Positions 7,378 to 14,850 are shown, counted from the stretch's first letter. The stretch: DNA of 39,905 nucleotides from JAHIEZ01 sp964598275 (GCA_964598275.1 CAZRAZ010000003.1:1-39905), one strand, 5' to 3'. Notes: generated by a model not told the origin, from the sequence alone. Numbers and translations are program-made.

Positions 7378-9315
7378 ATGTCTCTCAAAAAAATCATTGT
7401 CTATCTCTATCTTGCTCTCTTCTTTTTCACTCCTTTAATTTTTTCCTGGCAAAATTCCGAACTTTTCGAACTGCCCAAAATGCACTTTGTTTATGCCCTA
7501 ACTTGCCTGATTCTTTTCTTTCATCTCCTCTCTGCCCTCAAAAAACACACGCCCCTGTTTCCCTCAAATTACCTCACCTTACCCCTTTTTCTTTTTCTCC
7601 TAAGCCAAACCATCTCTACCATCACCTCCGTCGATCCCCTTACCTCCCTTTACGGTTACCCTTCCCGCCTAAACGGCGGATTATTTTCTCTTCTTTCTTA
7701 CTCCACTCTTTCCCTAATTCTTGCCATCCACATTACCCCCCGTCTTCGCCGCCAAATTATTTCCATCTCTCTCCTTTCCGGCTTCCTTGTCTCCGTCTAC
7801 GCCATTGGGGAACATTTTGGCATCGACAAAGACCTCTGGGTCCAGGATGTTCAAGCCCGGGTTTTTTCCACCCTCGGCCAGCCCAACTGGCTTTCTGCTT
7901 ATCTGGCCATTCTTCTTCCTTTCTCTTGCCACCGGCGCTCCGCCAAGTACTATCTCCTAAGTCTTATTCTATTTTTGACCCTTCTTTTCACCAAATCAAA
8001 ATCGGGCCTTATGGCCGTTTTTATCTCTTTGGGCTTTTATTTTTCCTTTATTTTTGTCAAACAGCGCCTCAAAACTCCCAAATCAGTCTTTTTCCTCCCC
8101 TTAATCTTTCTGGCTCTTTCTCTCCTCATTAGAAACCCCATCAAAGATTTTCTTTTCCCCTCTCCGCCTCCAACCGCCAACAATCAAACGCCGGAAATCG
8201 AAGTCGTCAACGTTACTGCTTCCGAAGACATCCGAAAAATCGTCTGGACCGGCGCCATCGACCTCTGGCGTCAATTCCCCTACTTTGGCACCGGCGTCGA
8301 AACCTTTGCTTACTCCTATTACTGGACCCGCCCCGTCACCCACAACCTTACCTCCGAATGGGAATTTTTATACAACAAAGCCCACAATGAATATCTAAAT
8401 TTTCTGGCCACCACCGGCGCCTTCGGTCTCCTAACTTATCTCTTTTTACTTTTTTCTATTTTCAAAAAACTACTTAAAAATTGGAAATTAAAAATTAAAA
8501 ATTCAATGATACTTGCAAGTATCATTGGTATTCTAATCACCAACTTTGCCGGTTTTTCTGTTGTTATTGTCAACCTTTATCTTTTCTTACTTCCCGCCCT
8601 TTCAGGACGTCACTCCGATGCCACATCGGAGGATACGTCCTCAATCCCTGGAACGTTAAAAATCGCCCTGCGATTTTTTTACGTTCTCCCCATCTTTCTC
8701 TTCGTCCAAAACTTCCGTTTTTATCTATCCGACCTTTCTTACGCCACCGCCAAAAAAAGTACCGACCTTTCAGAACAGATTGAGTTTTATCACCGTAGCC
8801 TTTTCCTTCGCCCTCGCTTTCCCCCCTATCTTTCCGCCCTATCCACTTCTCAAGTTAATCTGGCCCTAAAAAACCCAGCCGATTCCGCCAATCTCATCAC
8901 CTCCGCCATCAACAATAGTAATCTTGCCGTTTCTACCTCCCCCGCCTCCACCGATCTCTTAAAACAACAGGCCCAAAATTACTATCTTCTCTCTACCCTC
9001 GACAGCAATTACTTTATCAAAGCCGTCGAATCCCTCCAAAAAGCCATTGCCCTGGCCCCCACCGATGCCAAAAATTATTATCTTCTCGGCCGTTTTTTAG
9101 AAACTGCCTCCCTCACAAACCAAGCCATCGATTTCTACCTGCAGGCCACCGAACTTAAATCCAACTACGACCATGCCCACTTTGCCCTCGGCCAAATTTA
9201 TCTGGCCCAAAAAGACTATGTCAATGCCAAAAACCATCTTCAAATTGCCCTCGACATCAACCCAAAAAACATCGAAGCCAAAAAACTGCTTGACCAAATC
9301 GATCAAACTAACTAG
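7378..9315 (+). CDS. O-antigen ligase/polymerase-like membrane protein with TPR tail
   Basis: About 645 residues from ATG 7378. The first 430 residues hold roughly 11-12 hydrophobic segments and the Wzy_C/O-antigen ligase signature: FGTGVETFAYSYYW, then HNEYLNFLATTGAFGLLTYL. Such enzymes polymerise or transfer glycans on the outer face of the membrane. The last 150 residues are TPR repeats (NYYLLGRFLETASLTNQAID, HFALGQIYLAQKDYVNAKNH) that probably act in protein binding outside the cell. An upstream in-frame TTG (7300) would add 26 residues, but it would put the inverted repeat and promoter inside the gene. Palindromic repeats interrupt the coding sequence at 8505-8526 and 8605-8686 without breaking the frame. 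Confidence 0.85.
   Translation: MSLKKIIVYLYLALFFFTPLIFSWQNSELFELPKMHFVYALTCLILFFHLLSALKKHTPLFPSNYLTLPLFLFLLSQTISTITSVDPLTSLYGYPSRLNGGLFSLLSYSTLSLILAIHITPRLRRQIISISLLSGFLVSVYAIGEHFGIDKDLWVQDVQARVFSTLGQPNWLSAYLAILLPFSCHRRSAKYYLLSLILFLTLLFTKSKSGLMAVFISLGFYFSFIFVKQRLKTPKSVFFLPLIFLALSLLIRNPIKDFLFPSPPPTANNQTPEIEVVNVTASEDIRKIVWTGAIDLWRQFPYFGTGVETFAYSYYWTRPVTHNLTSEWEFLYNKAHNEYLNFLATTGAFGLLTYLFLLFSIFKKLLKNWKLKIKNSMILASIIGILITNFAGFSVVIVNLYLFLLPALSGRHSDATSEDTSSIPGTLKIALRFFYVLPIFLFVQNFRFYLSDLSYATAKKSTDLSEQIEFYHRSLFLRPRFPPYLSALSTSQVNLALKNPADSANLITSAINNSNLAVSTSPASTDLLKQQAQNYYLLSTLDSNYFIKAVESLQKAIALAPTDAKNYYLLGRFLETASLTNQAIDFYLQATELKSNYDHAHFALGQIYLAQKDYVNAKNHLQIALDINPKNIEAKKLLDQIDQTN
8505..8526. repeat. 22-bp perfect palindrome inside the ligase gene
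   Basis: AATGATACTTG is followed directly by its exact reverse complement. It follows an AT-rich GGAAATTAAAAATTAAAAAT stretch encoding WKLKIKN, a low-complexity pattern that looks like a small repeat element read in frame. Confidence 0.6.
8605..8686. repeat. Two adjacent palindromic repeats inside the ligase gene
   Basis: The first hairpin (8605-8640) has outer arms GGACGT/ACGTCC, a small internal loop, and inner arms CTCCGATG/CATCGGAG. The second (8651-8686) has outer arms GAACGT/ACGTTC and inner arms AAAAATCGC/GCGATTTTT. The first is a close relative of the intergenic elements at 33664-33706 and 38772-38807. Both are read through in frame, adding a hydrophilic loop (SGRHSDATSEDTSSIPG) between membrane helices. 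Confidence 0.75.
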
Positions 9316-9889
9316 TTTTTTCTTCTTTCAGTAAATCAGCCACCCTCCGTTTCACCATCCTGCCACCCTCCCATTTATAAAATTTACCTCTGTCTTTTTT
9401 TACCTTATCCACAAATAAAACTCCGTCCAGATGATCCCGCTCATGTTGCCAAACCACCGCCTCAAAACCGGATAACACCCTCTCTCTTTTGGTCAACTGC
9501 CAATTCTTGCCTCGTTTGACGAGGTCCTGCCAAAAAGCCTCTAGCGTCAACCATCGTTTTACCCGCCCAAAAAAACCTGGAAAAGATAAACAACCCTCCA
9601 AAAACCCCTCCTGCCCGCCATCATCCCTATCCGTCATTACCCACTCCGGTTCTCCCGTCACCCTTACGATTCTGGGATTAATTACCACCTGCAATTTTCC
9701 CTCTCTCTTAACCACAAAAAACCGCCTCAATATCCCCATCTGTACCGCCGCCAACCCGGCTCCATTTTCACTATTCTCTAGCTTCTTTTTCACCAATTCA
9801 ATACTCTTTTTCAAACCGGCATCCGCCCTTAATACCTCTTTACTTTTTTTTCTTAAAATCCGATTGGGAAAGCCAATAATTTCTGCCAT
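9308..9889 (-). CDS. def: Peptide deformylase
   Basis: This 193-residue enzyme removes the formyl group from nascent N-terminal methionine. All three metal and active-site motifs are present: GAGLAAVQMG (43-52), EGCLS (98-102, Cys100 binds the metal) and HERDH (149-153). The length is slightly above average because of a hydrophilic insert (TDRDDGGQ) before motif 2. The ATG at 9889 follows an extended -10, TGTTAAAAT (9903-9895), by 5 nt. It is divergent from fmt, which encodes the partner step, and its end overlaps the ligase gene stop by 8 bp. Confidence 0.95.
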   Translation of the reverse strand: MAEIIGFPNRILRKKSKEVLRADAGLKKSIELVKKKLENSENGAGLAAVQMGILRRFFVVKREGKLQVVINPRIVRVTGEPEWVMTDRDDGGQEGFLEGCLSFPGFFGRVKRWLTLEAFWQDLVKRGKNWQLTKRERVLSGFEAVVWQHERDHLDGVLFVDKVKKDRGKFYKWEGGRMVKRRVADLLKEEKTS

Positions 9890-9894
9890 GGTCT

Positions 9895-9929
9895 ATTTTA
9901 ACAAAAAGTCCACAATTTCAGGCTATAAT
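9895..9929. promoter_or_regulatory. Divergent def and fmt promoters
   Basis: The 45 bp between the two ATGs holds both promoters. Leftward: TGTTAAAAT at 9903-9895, 5 nt before the def ATG. Rightward: TATAAT at 9924-9929, 5 nt before the fmt ATG. Neither gene has a Shine-Dalgarno, so both mRNAs should be leaderless. Confidence 0.7.
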
Positions 9930-9934
9930 AAGCC

Positions 9935-10819
9935 ATGATAAAAAATATCGTCTTTTTTGGCTCTTCGCCATATTCTCTTATTGTCCTAAAAAAACTCCGG
10001 ACCCTTCCCTCTTTTTCTATTTCTGCCGTCGTTACCAAAGCCGACAAGGCCTTTGGCCGAAACCAAATTATCACCAAAAACCCGGTGGCTCAATTTGCCA
10101 GCAATCGCCACCTTCCCCTGCTTCAACCTCTCGATTTTGATCAAGAATTTATCCGAAAATTTGCCGACCTCAAACCCGATTTAGTCCTGGTTGTCGCCTA
10201 CGGCCCTCCTTTTTTTAGTCAGGAAATGATTGATATTCCGCCTTTTAAAATCGTCAATATTCATCCCTCCGCCCTGCCGCTTTACCGCGGCGCCACCCCC
10301 GGCCCCTGGCAAATTATAAATGGAGAAACAAAATCTGCCGTCAGCTTTTTCCAAATCGATGCCCTCCCCGACCACGGCTCTATCATTACCCAAATTCCAT
10401 TTGACATTTCCCCCACCGAAACCTCCCCTTCCTTTTATCAAAAAGCCTTTTCTCTGGCCGCGGACAATCTGGAGGCAGTTCTCAATTCCTATATCAGAAA
10501 TCCTGCCATCCTTTCCCCTCAAGACCACTCCAAAAAGACTTATTTTCCTAAATTCAATCAACTGAATGCCCAAATCGACTGGTCTTGGCCTGCCGATAAA
10601 ATCGGCCGTTTTGTCCGTGCCCTTCTGCCTTGGCCCATCGCCTGGACCTATGTCAAAAATCAAGCAGGCCTTAAACTGAAAATGAAGATCTTCTCTTTTG
10701 ACCAAAAACCCCAATCCGTTCAAATCGAAGGCAAAACCCAAGCCGACTGGTCGCAAATCTCACTATATTATCAAATCATCAAAACCTCTATTCCTCGAAA
10801 TCAAAATAAACAAATTTAG
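9935..10819 (+). CDS. fmt: Methionyl-tRNA formyltransferase
   Basis: This 294-residue enzyme formylates Met-tRNAfMet using 10-formyl-THF. It begins IVFFGSSPYSLIVLKKL and carries the formyltransferase core VNIHPSALPLYRGATPGPWQI (the usual N..H..SLLP.yRG...) and later ALPDHGSIITQIPF, where the conserved Asp sits. The C-terminal domain is shorter than in E. coli (about 315 residues in total). A perfect TATAAT ends 5 nt before the ATG. With def next to it, this pair provides formylated initiation and its reversal. Confidence 0.93.
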   Translation: MIKNIVFFGSSPYSLIVLKKLRTLPSFSISAVVTKADKAFGRNQIITKNPVAQFASNRHLPLLQPLDFDQEFIRKFADLKPDLVLVVAYGPPFFSQEMIDIPPFKIVNIHPSALPLYRGATPGPWQIINGETKSAVSFFQIDALPDHGSIITQIPFDISPTETSPSFYQKAFSLAADNLEAVLNSYIRNPAILSPQDHSKKTYFPKFNQLNAQIDWSWPADKIGRFVRALLPWPIAWTYVKNQAGLKLKMKIFSFDQKPQSVQIEGKTQADWSQISLYYQIIKTSIPRNQNKQI

Positions 10820-10842
10820 CCTATCTCTGGCCAAAAAAATTT

Positions 10843-10872
10843 TTGACAATTCTCCTCATTTTTACTTAATAT
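10843..10872 (+). promoter_or_regulatory. Strong sigma70-type promoter for the 35-aa basic protein
   Basis: TTGACA (10843-10848), 18 bp, then TAATAT (10867-10872). Transcription should start near 10879, just before a perfect Shine-Dalgarno AAAGGAGG (10878-10885), 8 nt from the ATG at 10894. Confidence 0.75.
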
Positions 10873-10893
10873 TAATCAAAGGAGGAAAAAAAG

Positions 10894-11001
10894 ATGCCAG
10901 TCAAAAAAAGAAAAGCTGCGCCCAAAAGAAGAGTCGCGGTCAAAAGAAAACCAGTCACTAAAAAGGTCCGTCGTTCTCGCGCTAAAGCCAAAAAAAAATA
11001 G
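10894..11001 (+). CDS. Very basic 35-residue protein
   Basis: The frame from ATG 10894 to TAG 10999 encodes 35 residues, more than half Lys or Arg (beginning MPVKKRKAAPKRRVAVKRK), with no acidic residue. It has one of the few perfect Shine-Dalgarno sites of the window (AAAGGAGG) and a strong promoter, so it should be abundant. The composition resembles histone H1-like tails, SPBc-type DNA compaction peptides or tiny ribosomal proteins such as bTHX. I cannot assign it to a family. Binding to DNA or rRNA is an inference from charge alone. Confidence 0.75.
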   Translation: MPVKKRKAAPKRRVAVKRKPVTKKVRRSRAKAKKK

Positions 11002-11028
11002 TCAAACGACTTAACAAAAAAAACAGTC

Positions 11029-11232
11029 TTATTTTTTAACGCTGTTTTTTTTGGTCTTAATCGCCAATTTCTCCGCCTTCACGTTTTTCGCTTTCTTTAT
11101 ACATTTAGAACACAACCACTCTCCCGACACCTTTTGGATATTTACCCTAAAGTTCCTTGGAGTTCTATTTTGGGCGTGTGAACGATTTCGCCCGATTCCG
11201 GTTTTTTTAGCGCACTTACTGCAAACTCTCAT
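11029..11232 (-). CDS. rpmB: Large ribosomal subunit protein bL28
   Basis: The protein has 67 residues and matches bL28: CSKCAKKTGIGRNRSHAQNR followed by TPRNFRVNIQKV. Four cysteines in two CxxC pairs (CSKC at the start, CSKC near residue 41) make a zinc-binding form. The ATG at 11232 is preceded by TAGTAT (11243-11238), 5 nt upstream. It converges with the small basic-protein gene, 27 bp apart, and diverges from the site-2 protease gene. Confidence 0.93.
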   Translation of the reverse strand: MRVCSKCAKKTGIGRNRSHAQNRTPRNFRVNIQKVSGEWLCSKCIKKAKNVKAEKLAIKTKKNSVKK

Positions 11233-11269
11233 GGGGTATACTATAACATCTTTGCTTCGTTTTTAAAAC

Positions 11270-11851
11270 ATGTTAACCATCTTTTTTATAATTGGCATCA
11301 TCATCGCTCTTACCATCCACGAGTTTTCTCACGCTTATGTTGCCGATCGCCTGGGCGATCCCACTCCCAGATCTTACGGCCGTTTAACCCTAAACCCTCT
11401 GGCCCATCTTGATCCCCTGGGCACTCTGATGCTGTTCATCGCCCGTTTTGGCTGGGGCAAACCGGTTCCCGTTGATAGTTACAACCTCAAAAATCCTAAA
11501 CGGGACGAAATTTTAATCAGCCTGGCCGGACCCTTGAGTAATATCATTCTCGCCTTCGTTTTGGGCCTGGTAAACCGCTTCTTCCCCAATCTGCTTTTCA
11601 TTATTTTCCCCATTATTTCCATCAATCTCTCTCTGGCCGTTTTTAATCTCCTGCCCATTCCACCCCTGGACGGCAGTAAAATATTTTTAAATCTCCTCCC
11701 TGTTGATACCGCCACTCAATGGCAAGAGGAAATAACTCGCTTCGGCCCCATTATATTAATCGCCCTCATCTTTCTCCCCTTTGCCGGTGGTAATCTTATA
11801 AGCCTGATTATTAGTCCCATTATCACCGGCCTCCTAAAACTTATTCTATAA
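11270..11851 (+). CDS. Site-2 protease family (M50) membrane metalloprotease
   Basis: The protein has 193 residues with about 5-6 membrane segments. The zinc motif is HEFSH (17-21) in the first helix, and the second ligand lies in NLLPIPPLDGSKIF, the usual NPxPxxDG-type site. It is the compact type without PDZ or CBS domains, close to the 'Rhomboid-like/SpoIVFB-like' group widespread in small genomes. It cuts transmembrane substrates within the membrane; the substrate is unknown. The gene ends 11 bp inside the convergent kinase-like gene. Confidence 0.9.
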   Translation: MLTIFFIIGIIIALTIHEFSHAYVADRLGDPTPRSYGRLTLNPLAHLDPLGTLMLFIARFGWGKPVPVDSYNLKNPKRDEILISLAGPLSNIILAFVLGLVNRFFPNLLFIIFPIISINLSLAVFNLLPIPPLDGSKIFLNLLPVDTATQWQEEITRFGPIILIALIFLPFAGGNLISLIISPIITGLLKLIL

Positions 11852-12788
11852 TCCTGTCATTCAAAATTTCCGCTCCCAAGCTGTCTAACAATACTTTTAA
11901 CCTCTCCCTATCCTTTCCCGCTCCCCATAAAATTCCCATAAATCTTTGTATCAATACCGGCTTTAATTCTTGCCAAAAACTTACTTTTTCATCTCTTGCT
12001 AAAAATGATCCATACTCTTTCAAAAAACGGCCAGCCAACTTATCGACCCCATAATCTAATCTCAAACGCAGATAAAATTGAGCCACATCATAATATCTCG
12101 GACCGGCCAAACCGGCGTGTTCTCCGTCAATCACTCCTATTTTGTCGCCATCATACAAATGTTTTGCTACAAAATCACCATGCCCCACACTCTCTCTTAT
12201 TTTATCCTTACTCTGCCACACCACTTTTAGTAATTTATCGACATCTGCCTCCACCCTCAAAGACCATTCCTCGGTTGACTGCCACAATTTCTCTCCCGAT
12301 TTTCCCCTCTCTCCCGATTTTTTAACAAACTCACACTCCTCGGGAAAATCCAACTTTCCTATTTCATTCACCACCCCTGCCACCCGACCTATCTTCTCCT
12401 TATTCAATCCACCCAAATCCTTATCTTCTGCCAACGATTCACCTTCCATTCTTTTCGCTATAAAATAAAACTTATCACGCCAAAATCCTTTTGCCAAATT
12501 TTTCGGCACTACAAATGTTTTTCGACTTTTCCCCTTTGTCAACCACACTGCCTCATTCCAATTATATTCATTCTCTGTATGTTTACCCGTCTCTTTTGTC
12601 GAAGCCAACTTCAAAACCGCCTCCTTCCCCTGATAATTACCAAAGGCCAGCGCGTGTCTCCACTCCTGTTTAATTTTTTCTGTTCCAAACCCAACCGATT
12701 TCAAAAAACCCCAAAATTCCCTCTTGCTTATTTCTCTTTTTTTAGGTCGGCCATACTTAAACTTTCTTACCACCAGGTACCTCCCCAT
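11841..12788 (-). CDS. APH/choline-kinase-like phosphotransferase
   Basis: This protein of about 310 residues has an aminoglycoside-phosphotransferase fold: an N-lobe with AVLKLASTKETGKHTENEYNW (ATP-binding Lys), the catalytic loop VGHGDFVAKHLYDG (HGD, the later Asn position is replaced by His/Leu) and the metal motif VIDGEHAG. Such kinases phosphorylate small molecules or sugars; the substrate cannot be told, and resistance should not be assumed. The ATG at 12788 would overlap the DUF1858 gene by 32 bp. An in-frame GTG at 12773 has a Shine-Dalgarno GGGGAGG 6 nt upstream and may be the real start. It is co-directional with DUF1858 and Rrf2. Confidence 0.75.
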   Translation of the reverse strand: MGRYLVVRKFKYGRPKKREISKREFWGFLKSVGFGTEKIKQEWRHALAFGNYQGKEAVLKLASTKETGKHTENEYNWNEAVWLTKGKSRKTFVVPKNLAKGFWRDKFYFIAKRMEGESLAEDKDLGGLNKEKIGRVAGVVNEIGKLDFPEECEFVKKSGERGKSGEKLWQSTEEWSLRVEADVDKLLKVVWQSKDKIRESVGHGDFVAKHLYDGDKIGVIDGEHAGLAGPRYYDVAQFYLRLRLDYGVDKLAGRFLKEYGSFLARDEKVSFWQELKPVLIQRFMGILWGAGKDRERLKVLLDSLGAEILNDRIIE

Positions 12789-12981
12789 TCAAATCTTTCA
12801 TCATTTTGGTAATTTCCTTGTCGCTCATCCCATGAGCTCTAGCTCCATCCTCCAAACTTTCCATTCTCCCCATCGGACAACCGGCACAATGCAAACCATA
12901 CTTTTCTACCAAAACATCTGAAAGCTCCGGCCTCTTTTTCAAAATTTCGGCAATCATCATTTTTTTACCTATTTTTTTCAT
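12757..12981 (-). CDS. DUF1858 (ScdA_N-like) protein
   Basis: About 74 residues from ATG 12981. The DUF1858 pattern is clear: IAEILKKRPELSDVLVEKYG, then LHCAGCPMGRMESLEDGARA and a helical end HGMSDKEITKMMKDLN. The CxGC pair is the expected redox or metal site; ScdA/RIC proteins with this domain repair di-iron and Fe-S centres. An upstream in-frame GTG would add residues encoded by the palindrome at 12992-13012, so I reject it. It lies just downstream of the Rrf2 gene and about 2 kb from iscS-iscU, which supports an Fe-S or nitrosative-stress role. Confidence 0.82.
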   Translation of the reverse strand: MKKIGKKMMIAEILKKRPELSDVLVEKYGLHCAGCPMGRMESLEDGARAHGMSDKEITKMMKDLNGEVPGGKKV

Positions 12982-12991
12982 ATGTTTGTAC

Positions 12992-13012
12992 GGGCGACCT
13001 TTATGGTCGCCC
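12992..13012. repeat. GGGCGACC palindromic repeat
   Basis: GGGCGACC (12992-12999), loop TTTAT, and GGTCGCCC (13005-13012) lie between the Rrf2 and DUF1858 genes. It could form a hairpin in the shared transcript. There is no long T-run on either side, so a terminator role is weak. Confidence 0.6.
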
Positions 13013-13015
13013 ACC

Positions 13016-13408
13016 CTATATGTCCTTTAATTTACTCTTTTTTAATTCCTCCCGCAATGCTCTTTCTGCTCTTTGCCACACCTTTTTTATTTTACACCCC
13101 TCCGCCCTTTCACATTCCCCTCCATCTTCCAAACAAGTCACTAATCTTTTGTCTTCTCCCAAAGCCACTATCAAATCGTAAACACTTTTTTCTCCCCAAT
13201 TATCTGCCAGCCAATAACCTCCGTTCTTTCCTTCCTTACTTTCCACCATTCCGGCCTGACTTAAAGATGTTGCCACCTGACCCAAAAATCTATAAGGCAA
13301 ACCCAAACTTTTGGCCATTTGCCGTAATGAGGTCATTTCTTCCCTATTTTTAGAGAGAAAAAGTAACACTGCTAATCCATACTCTATCTTTTTTGATACT
13401 GTCATCAT
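13016..13408 (-). CDS. Rrf2-family Fe-S type transcription regulator
   Basis: The protein has 130 residues with an N-terminal winged helix (KKIEYGLAVLLFLSK, MTSLRQMAKSLGLPYRFLGQ, GMVESKEGKNGGYWLA) and three cysteines C92, C99 and C105 in the loop after it. IscR ligates its cluster with C92, C98 and C104, so this is a cluster-sensing Rrf2, spaced one residue wider in the first gap. It probably controls Fe-S or stress genes. The -10 TATAAT (13420-13415 on this strand) ends 6 nt before the ATG, so the transcript is leaderless and the protein's own promoter is shared with a divergent RNA gene. DUF1858 follows downstream. Confidence 0.88.
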   Translation of the reverse strand: MMTVSKKIEYGLAVLLFLSKNREEMTSLRQMAKSLGLPYRFLGQVATSLSQAGMVESKEGKNGGYWLADNWGEKSVYDLIVALGEDKRLVTCLEDGGECERAEGCKIKKVWQRAERALREELKKSKLKDI

Positions 13409-13420
13409 GTTATAATTATA
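13408..13420. promoter_or_regulatory. Shared palindromic -10 for Rrf2 gene and divergent RNA
   Basis: The 10-bp palindrome TATAATTATA (13411-13420) gives a TATAAT box on each strand. Rightward it is a perfect extended -10 (TGTTATAAT, 13408-13416). Leftward it sits 6 nt before the Rrf2 ATG. Only one polymerase can use the site at a time, so the two transcripts should compete. Confidence 0.7.
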
Positions 13421-13581
13421 TATCCTATCGCAAGCTGTCTTCGAGAAGGTGTTTTTTCTAGCTAACCTTCTAAAATGGGAGACGCGTTTTTAAAAGTCGT
13501 TTGATTTTTAGAATAGTCTTCCACCGCGTAGTTATGCGTGGAAAAGCCATCGAGGACAGCTTCCGTTAGGATATTTTTTTT
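13421..13581 (+). ncRNA. Structured non-coding RNA candidate, family unknown
   Basis: The interval folds by eye into one closed structure. The closing helix pairs TATCCTA (13421-13427) with 13567-13573, then, after a 4x4 internal loop, 13432-13444 with 13550-13562 (13 pairs, one G-U). Inside are a GAAGGT/ACCTTC hairpin (13445-13450 with 13465-13470), a long-range TAAAA/TTTTA pairing (13471-13475 with 13506-13510) and a hairpin TTCCAC..GTGGAA (13519-13543). A run of eight T (13574-13581) follows the closing helix, so it can end transcription, and an extended -10 lies just upstream. I see none of the signatures of tmRNA, RNase P, SRP RNA or 5S rRNA; 6S RNA is possible but the branched core argues against it. 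There is no sizeable reading frame. Confidence 0.65.
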
Positions 13582-14714
13582 ACCGCCCCGATTATTTTTT
13601 CTCTACACTTTTTATTTCTCTCCCCTTCCTCTCTAATGCTTTTTTCGTACTTTTTGTTATAAAACTTTGGTTTTTCCAAATAATCCAGCAAAAATCTAGC
13701 CGCTTCTCCCCTCTTTTCTTTTACCCAACCTAATTTCTTTTTGGAAATCAAATCAATATTGCCATCCTCCTGACCGCCAATATGAGTAATGGCCACAAAG
13801 GGTTTGCCCGCCGCCACGCTGTCAAACAAAAAATTCGGCCCCGCTTTGCCAAATACAATATCACACACCGATAGTACTCCCGCCATGTCATCAATCCAAC
13901 CCATATTTTTAATTTGCACCAATTCCCGCATCGGTTTTAAGCGCCAAAACAGCTTCACATAGTTATCAACCATCTTGTAGGCCAACTTGTCCGTCCCCGT
14001 ATTAACAATTATTCCCACCGGTTTTTCCGCCATTAATAACACCGGCAGTAATTTGGTTAAAGAATTTGTCCCCAAACTTCCTCCACCGATAAACACCACC
14101 GGCCTATCGTCAGTAAATCCCAATTTTTTCTTAAATCCATTCTTCTCCGCCTCGCTTATCTTCTTGTACATCTCCTTTCTCACCCACCACCCCGTTTTTA
14201 AAATCTTATCTTCCTCAATCCCAAAATCCAAGGCTATCTTCTCCGCCACCTCATCATAAACCAAATGCAAATCAGCCTCTTTTATAAAAGAAACCGCATT
14301 AACCGACCAGGGGTCAGCCACCACTGTCCACAATTTAAAATCATGCAAACCCTCTTTTTTTTGCCACTCCGCCAGCGACCGACTATGCCACAAATAAGTA
14401 CAAATCACTAAGTCTGGCTTAAGCTTACTTATCACCTTTTTAAGCCGGGGTAAATTCAAAACAGACATCTCCCCGTATATTCTTCTTACTCTCTTATTAA
14501 AAGACATTTTATGAAACAGTCTGTTTGAAGCCGGAAAATAACGATATAAAAAATTATAAAAATCGGCCAGCCCTGCAGTTTTAGCCTTTACCTCCGCATA
14601 TTCCACCTGCCATTTATTTTTCTTCTCTTCCGGCTTTAAATAACCGTATATGGCCTTGGCAATCGATCTATGCCCCCAAGGCATATCATCGGTTAACACT
14701 AAAATATTGATCAT
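13566..14714 (-). CDS. GT28/MurG-like glycosyltransferase
   Basis: The 382-residue protein has a GT-B fold of the MurG/MGDG-synthase/UgtP type. It begins INILVLTDDMPWGHRSIAKAI, with a LVICTYLWHS segment, then the second domain with VVFIGGGSLGTNSLTKLLPV and the donor site DIVFGKAGPNFLFDSVAAGKP (usual SKPGG..t.EAl..g.P). Relatives of this type transfer sugars to lipids or lipid II. The presence of the diacylglycerol-type N-terminal region (AKTAGLADFYNFLYRYFP) favours a glycolipid synthase. The stop lies within the 3' arm of the convergent RNA. No Shine-Dalgarno is obvious before ATG 14714. Confidence 0.82.
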   Translation of the reverse strand: MINILVLTDDMPWGHRSIAKAIYGYLKPEEKKNKWQVEYAEVKAKTAGLADFYNFLYRYFPASNRLFHKMSFNKRVRRIYGEMSVLNLPRLKKVISKLKPDLVICTYLWHSRSLAEWQKKEGLHDFKLWTVVADPWSVNAVSFIKEADLHLVYDEVAEKIALDFGIEEDKILKTGWWVRKEMYKKISEAEKNGFKKKLGFTDDRPVVFIGGGSLGTNSLTKLLPVLLMAEKPVGIIVNTGTDKLAYKMVDNYVKLFWRLKPMRELVQIKNMGWIDDMAGVLSVCDIVFGKAGPNFLFDSVAAGKPFVAITHIGGQEDGNIDLISKKKLGWVKEKRGEAARFLLDYLEKPKFYNKKYEKSIREEGERNKKCREKIIGAVKKIS

Positions 14715-14747
14715 CTTTAAATTTGACTAATTTCTAATAACCGATCA

Positions 14748-14772
14748 CTCCGCATCCCGTAGGGCATCGGAG
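14748..14772. repeat. CTCCG...CGGAG hairpin after tRNA-Thr
   Basis: CTCCG (14748-14752) pairs with CGGAG (14768-14772) and CCC with GGG inside. It lies 5 bases past the 3' end of the leftward tRNA-Thr and resembles the window's CTCCGAT/ATCGGAG repeats. It could help end the tRNA transcript. Confidence 0.45.
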
Positions 14773-14777
14773 CCATG

Positions 14778-14850
14778 AGCCTGAAGTCAGATTTGAACTG
14801 ACGACCTTCCCTTTACAAGAGGGATGCTCTACCAACTGAGCTATTCAGGC
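14778..14850 (-). tRNA. tRNA-Thr (anticodon TGT)
   Basis: The full cloverleaf is visible: acceptor GCCTGAA/TTCAGGC, D arm GCTC..GAGC, anticodon stem TCCCT/AGGGA with loop CTTGTAA, T arm GTCAG/CTGAC with TTCAAAT. The discriminator is T and CCA is not encoded. Confidence 0.95.

Noticed and set aside
13421..13581. SRP RNA, tmRNA or RNase P RNA as identity of the structured RNA
   Set aside because: None of the conserved core sequences is present (no GGAAGCA tetraloop region, no tRNA-like ends, too short for RNase P).
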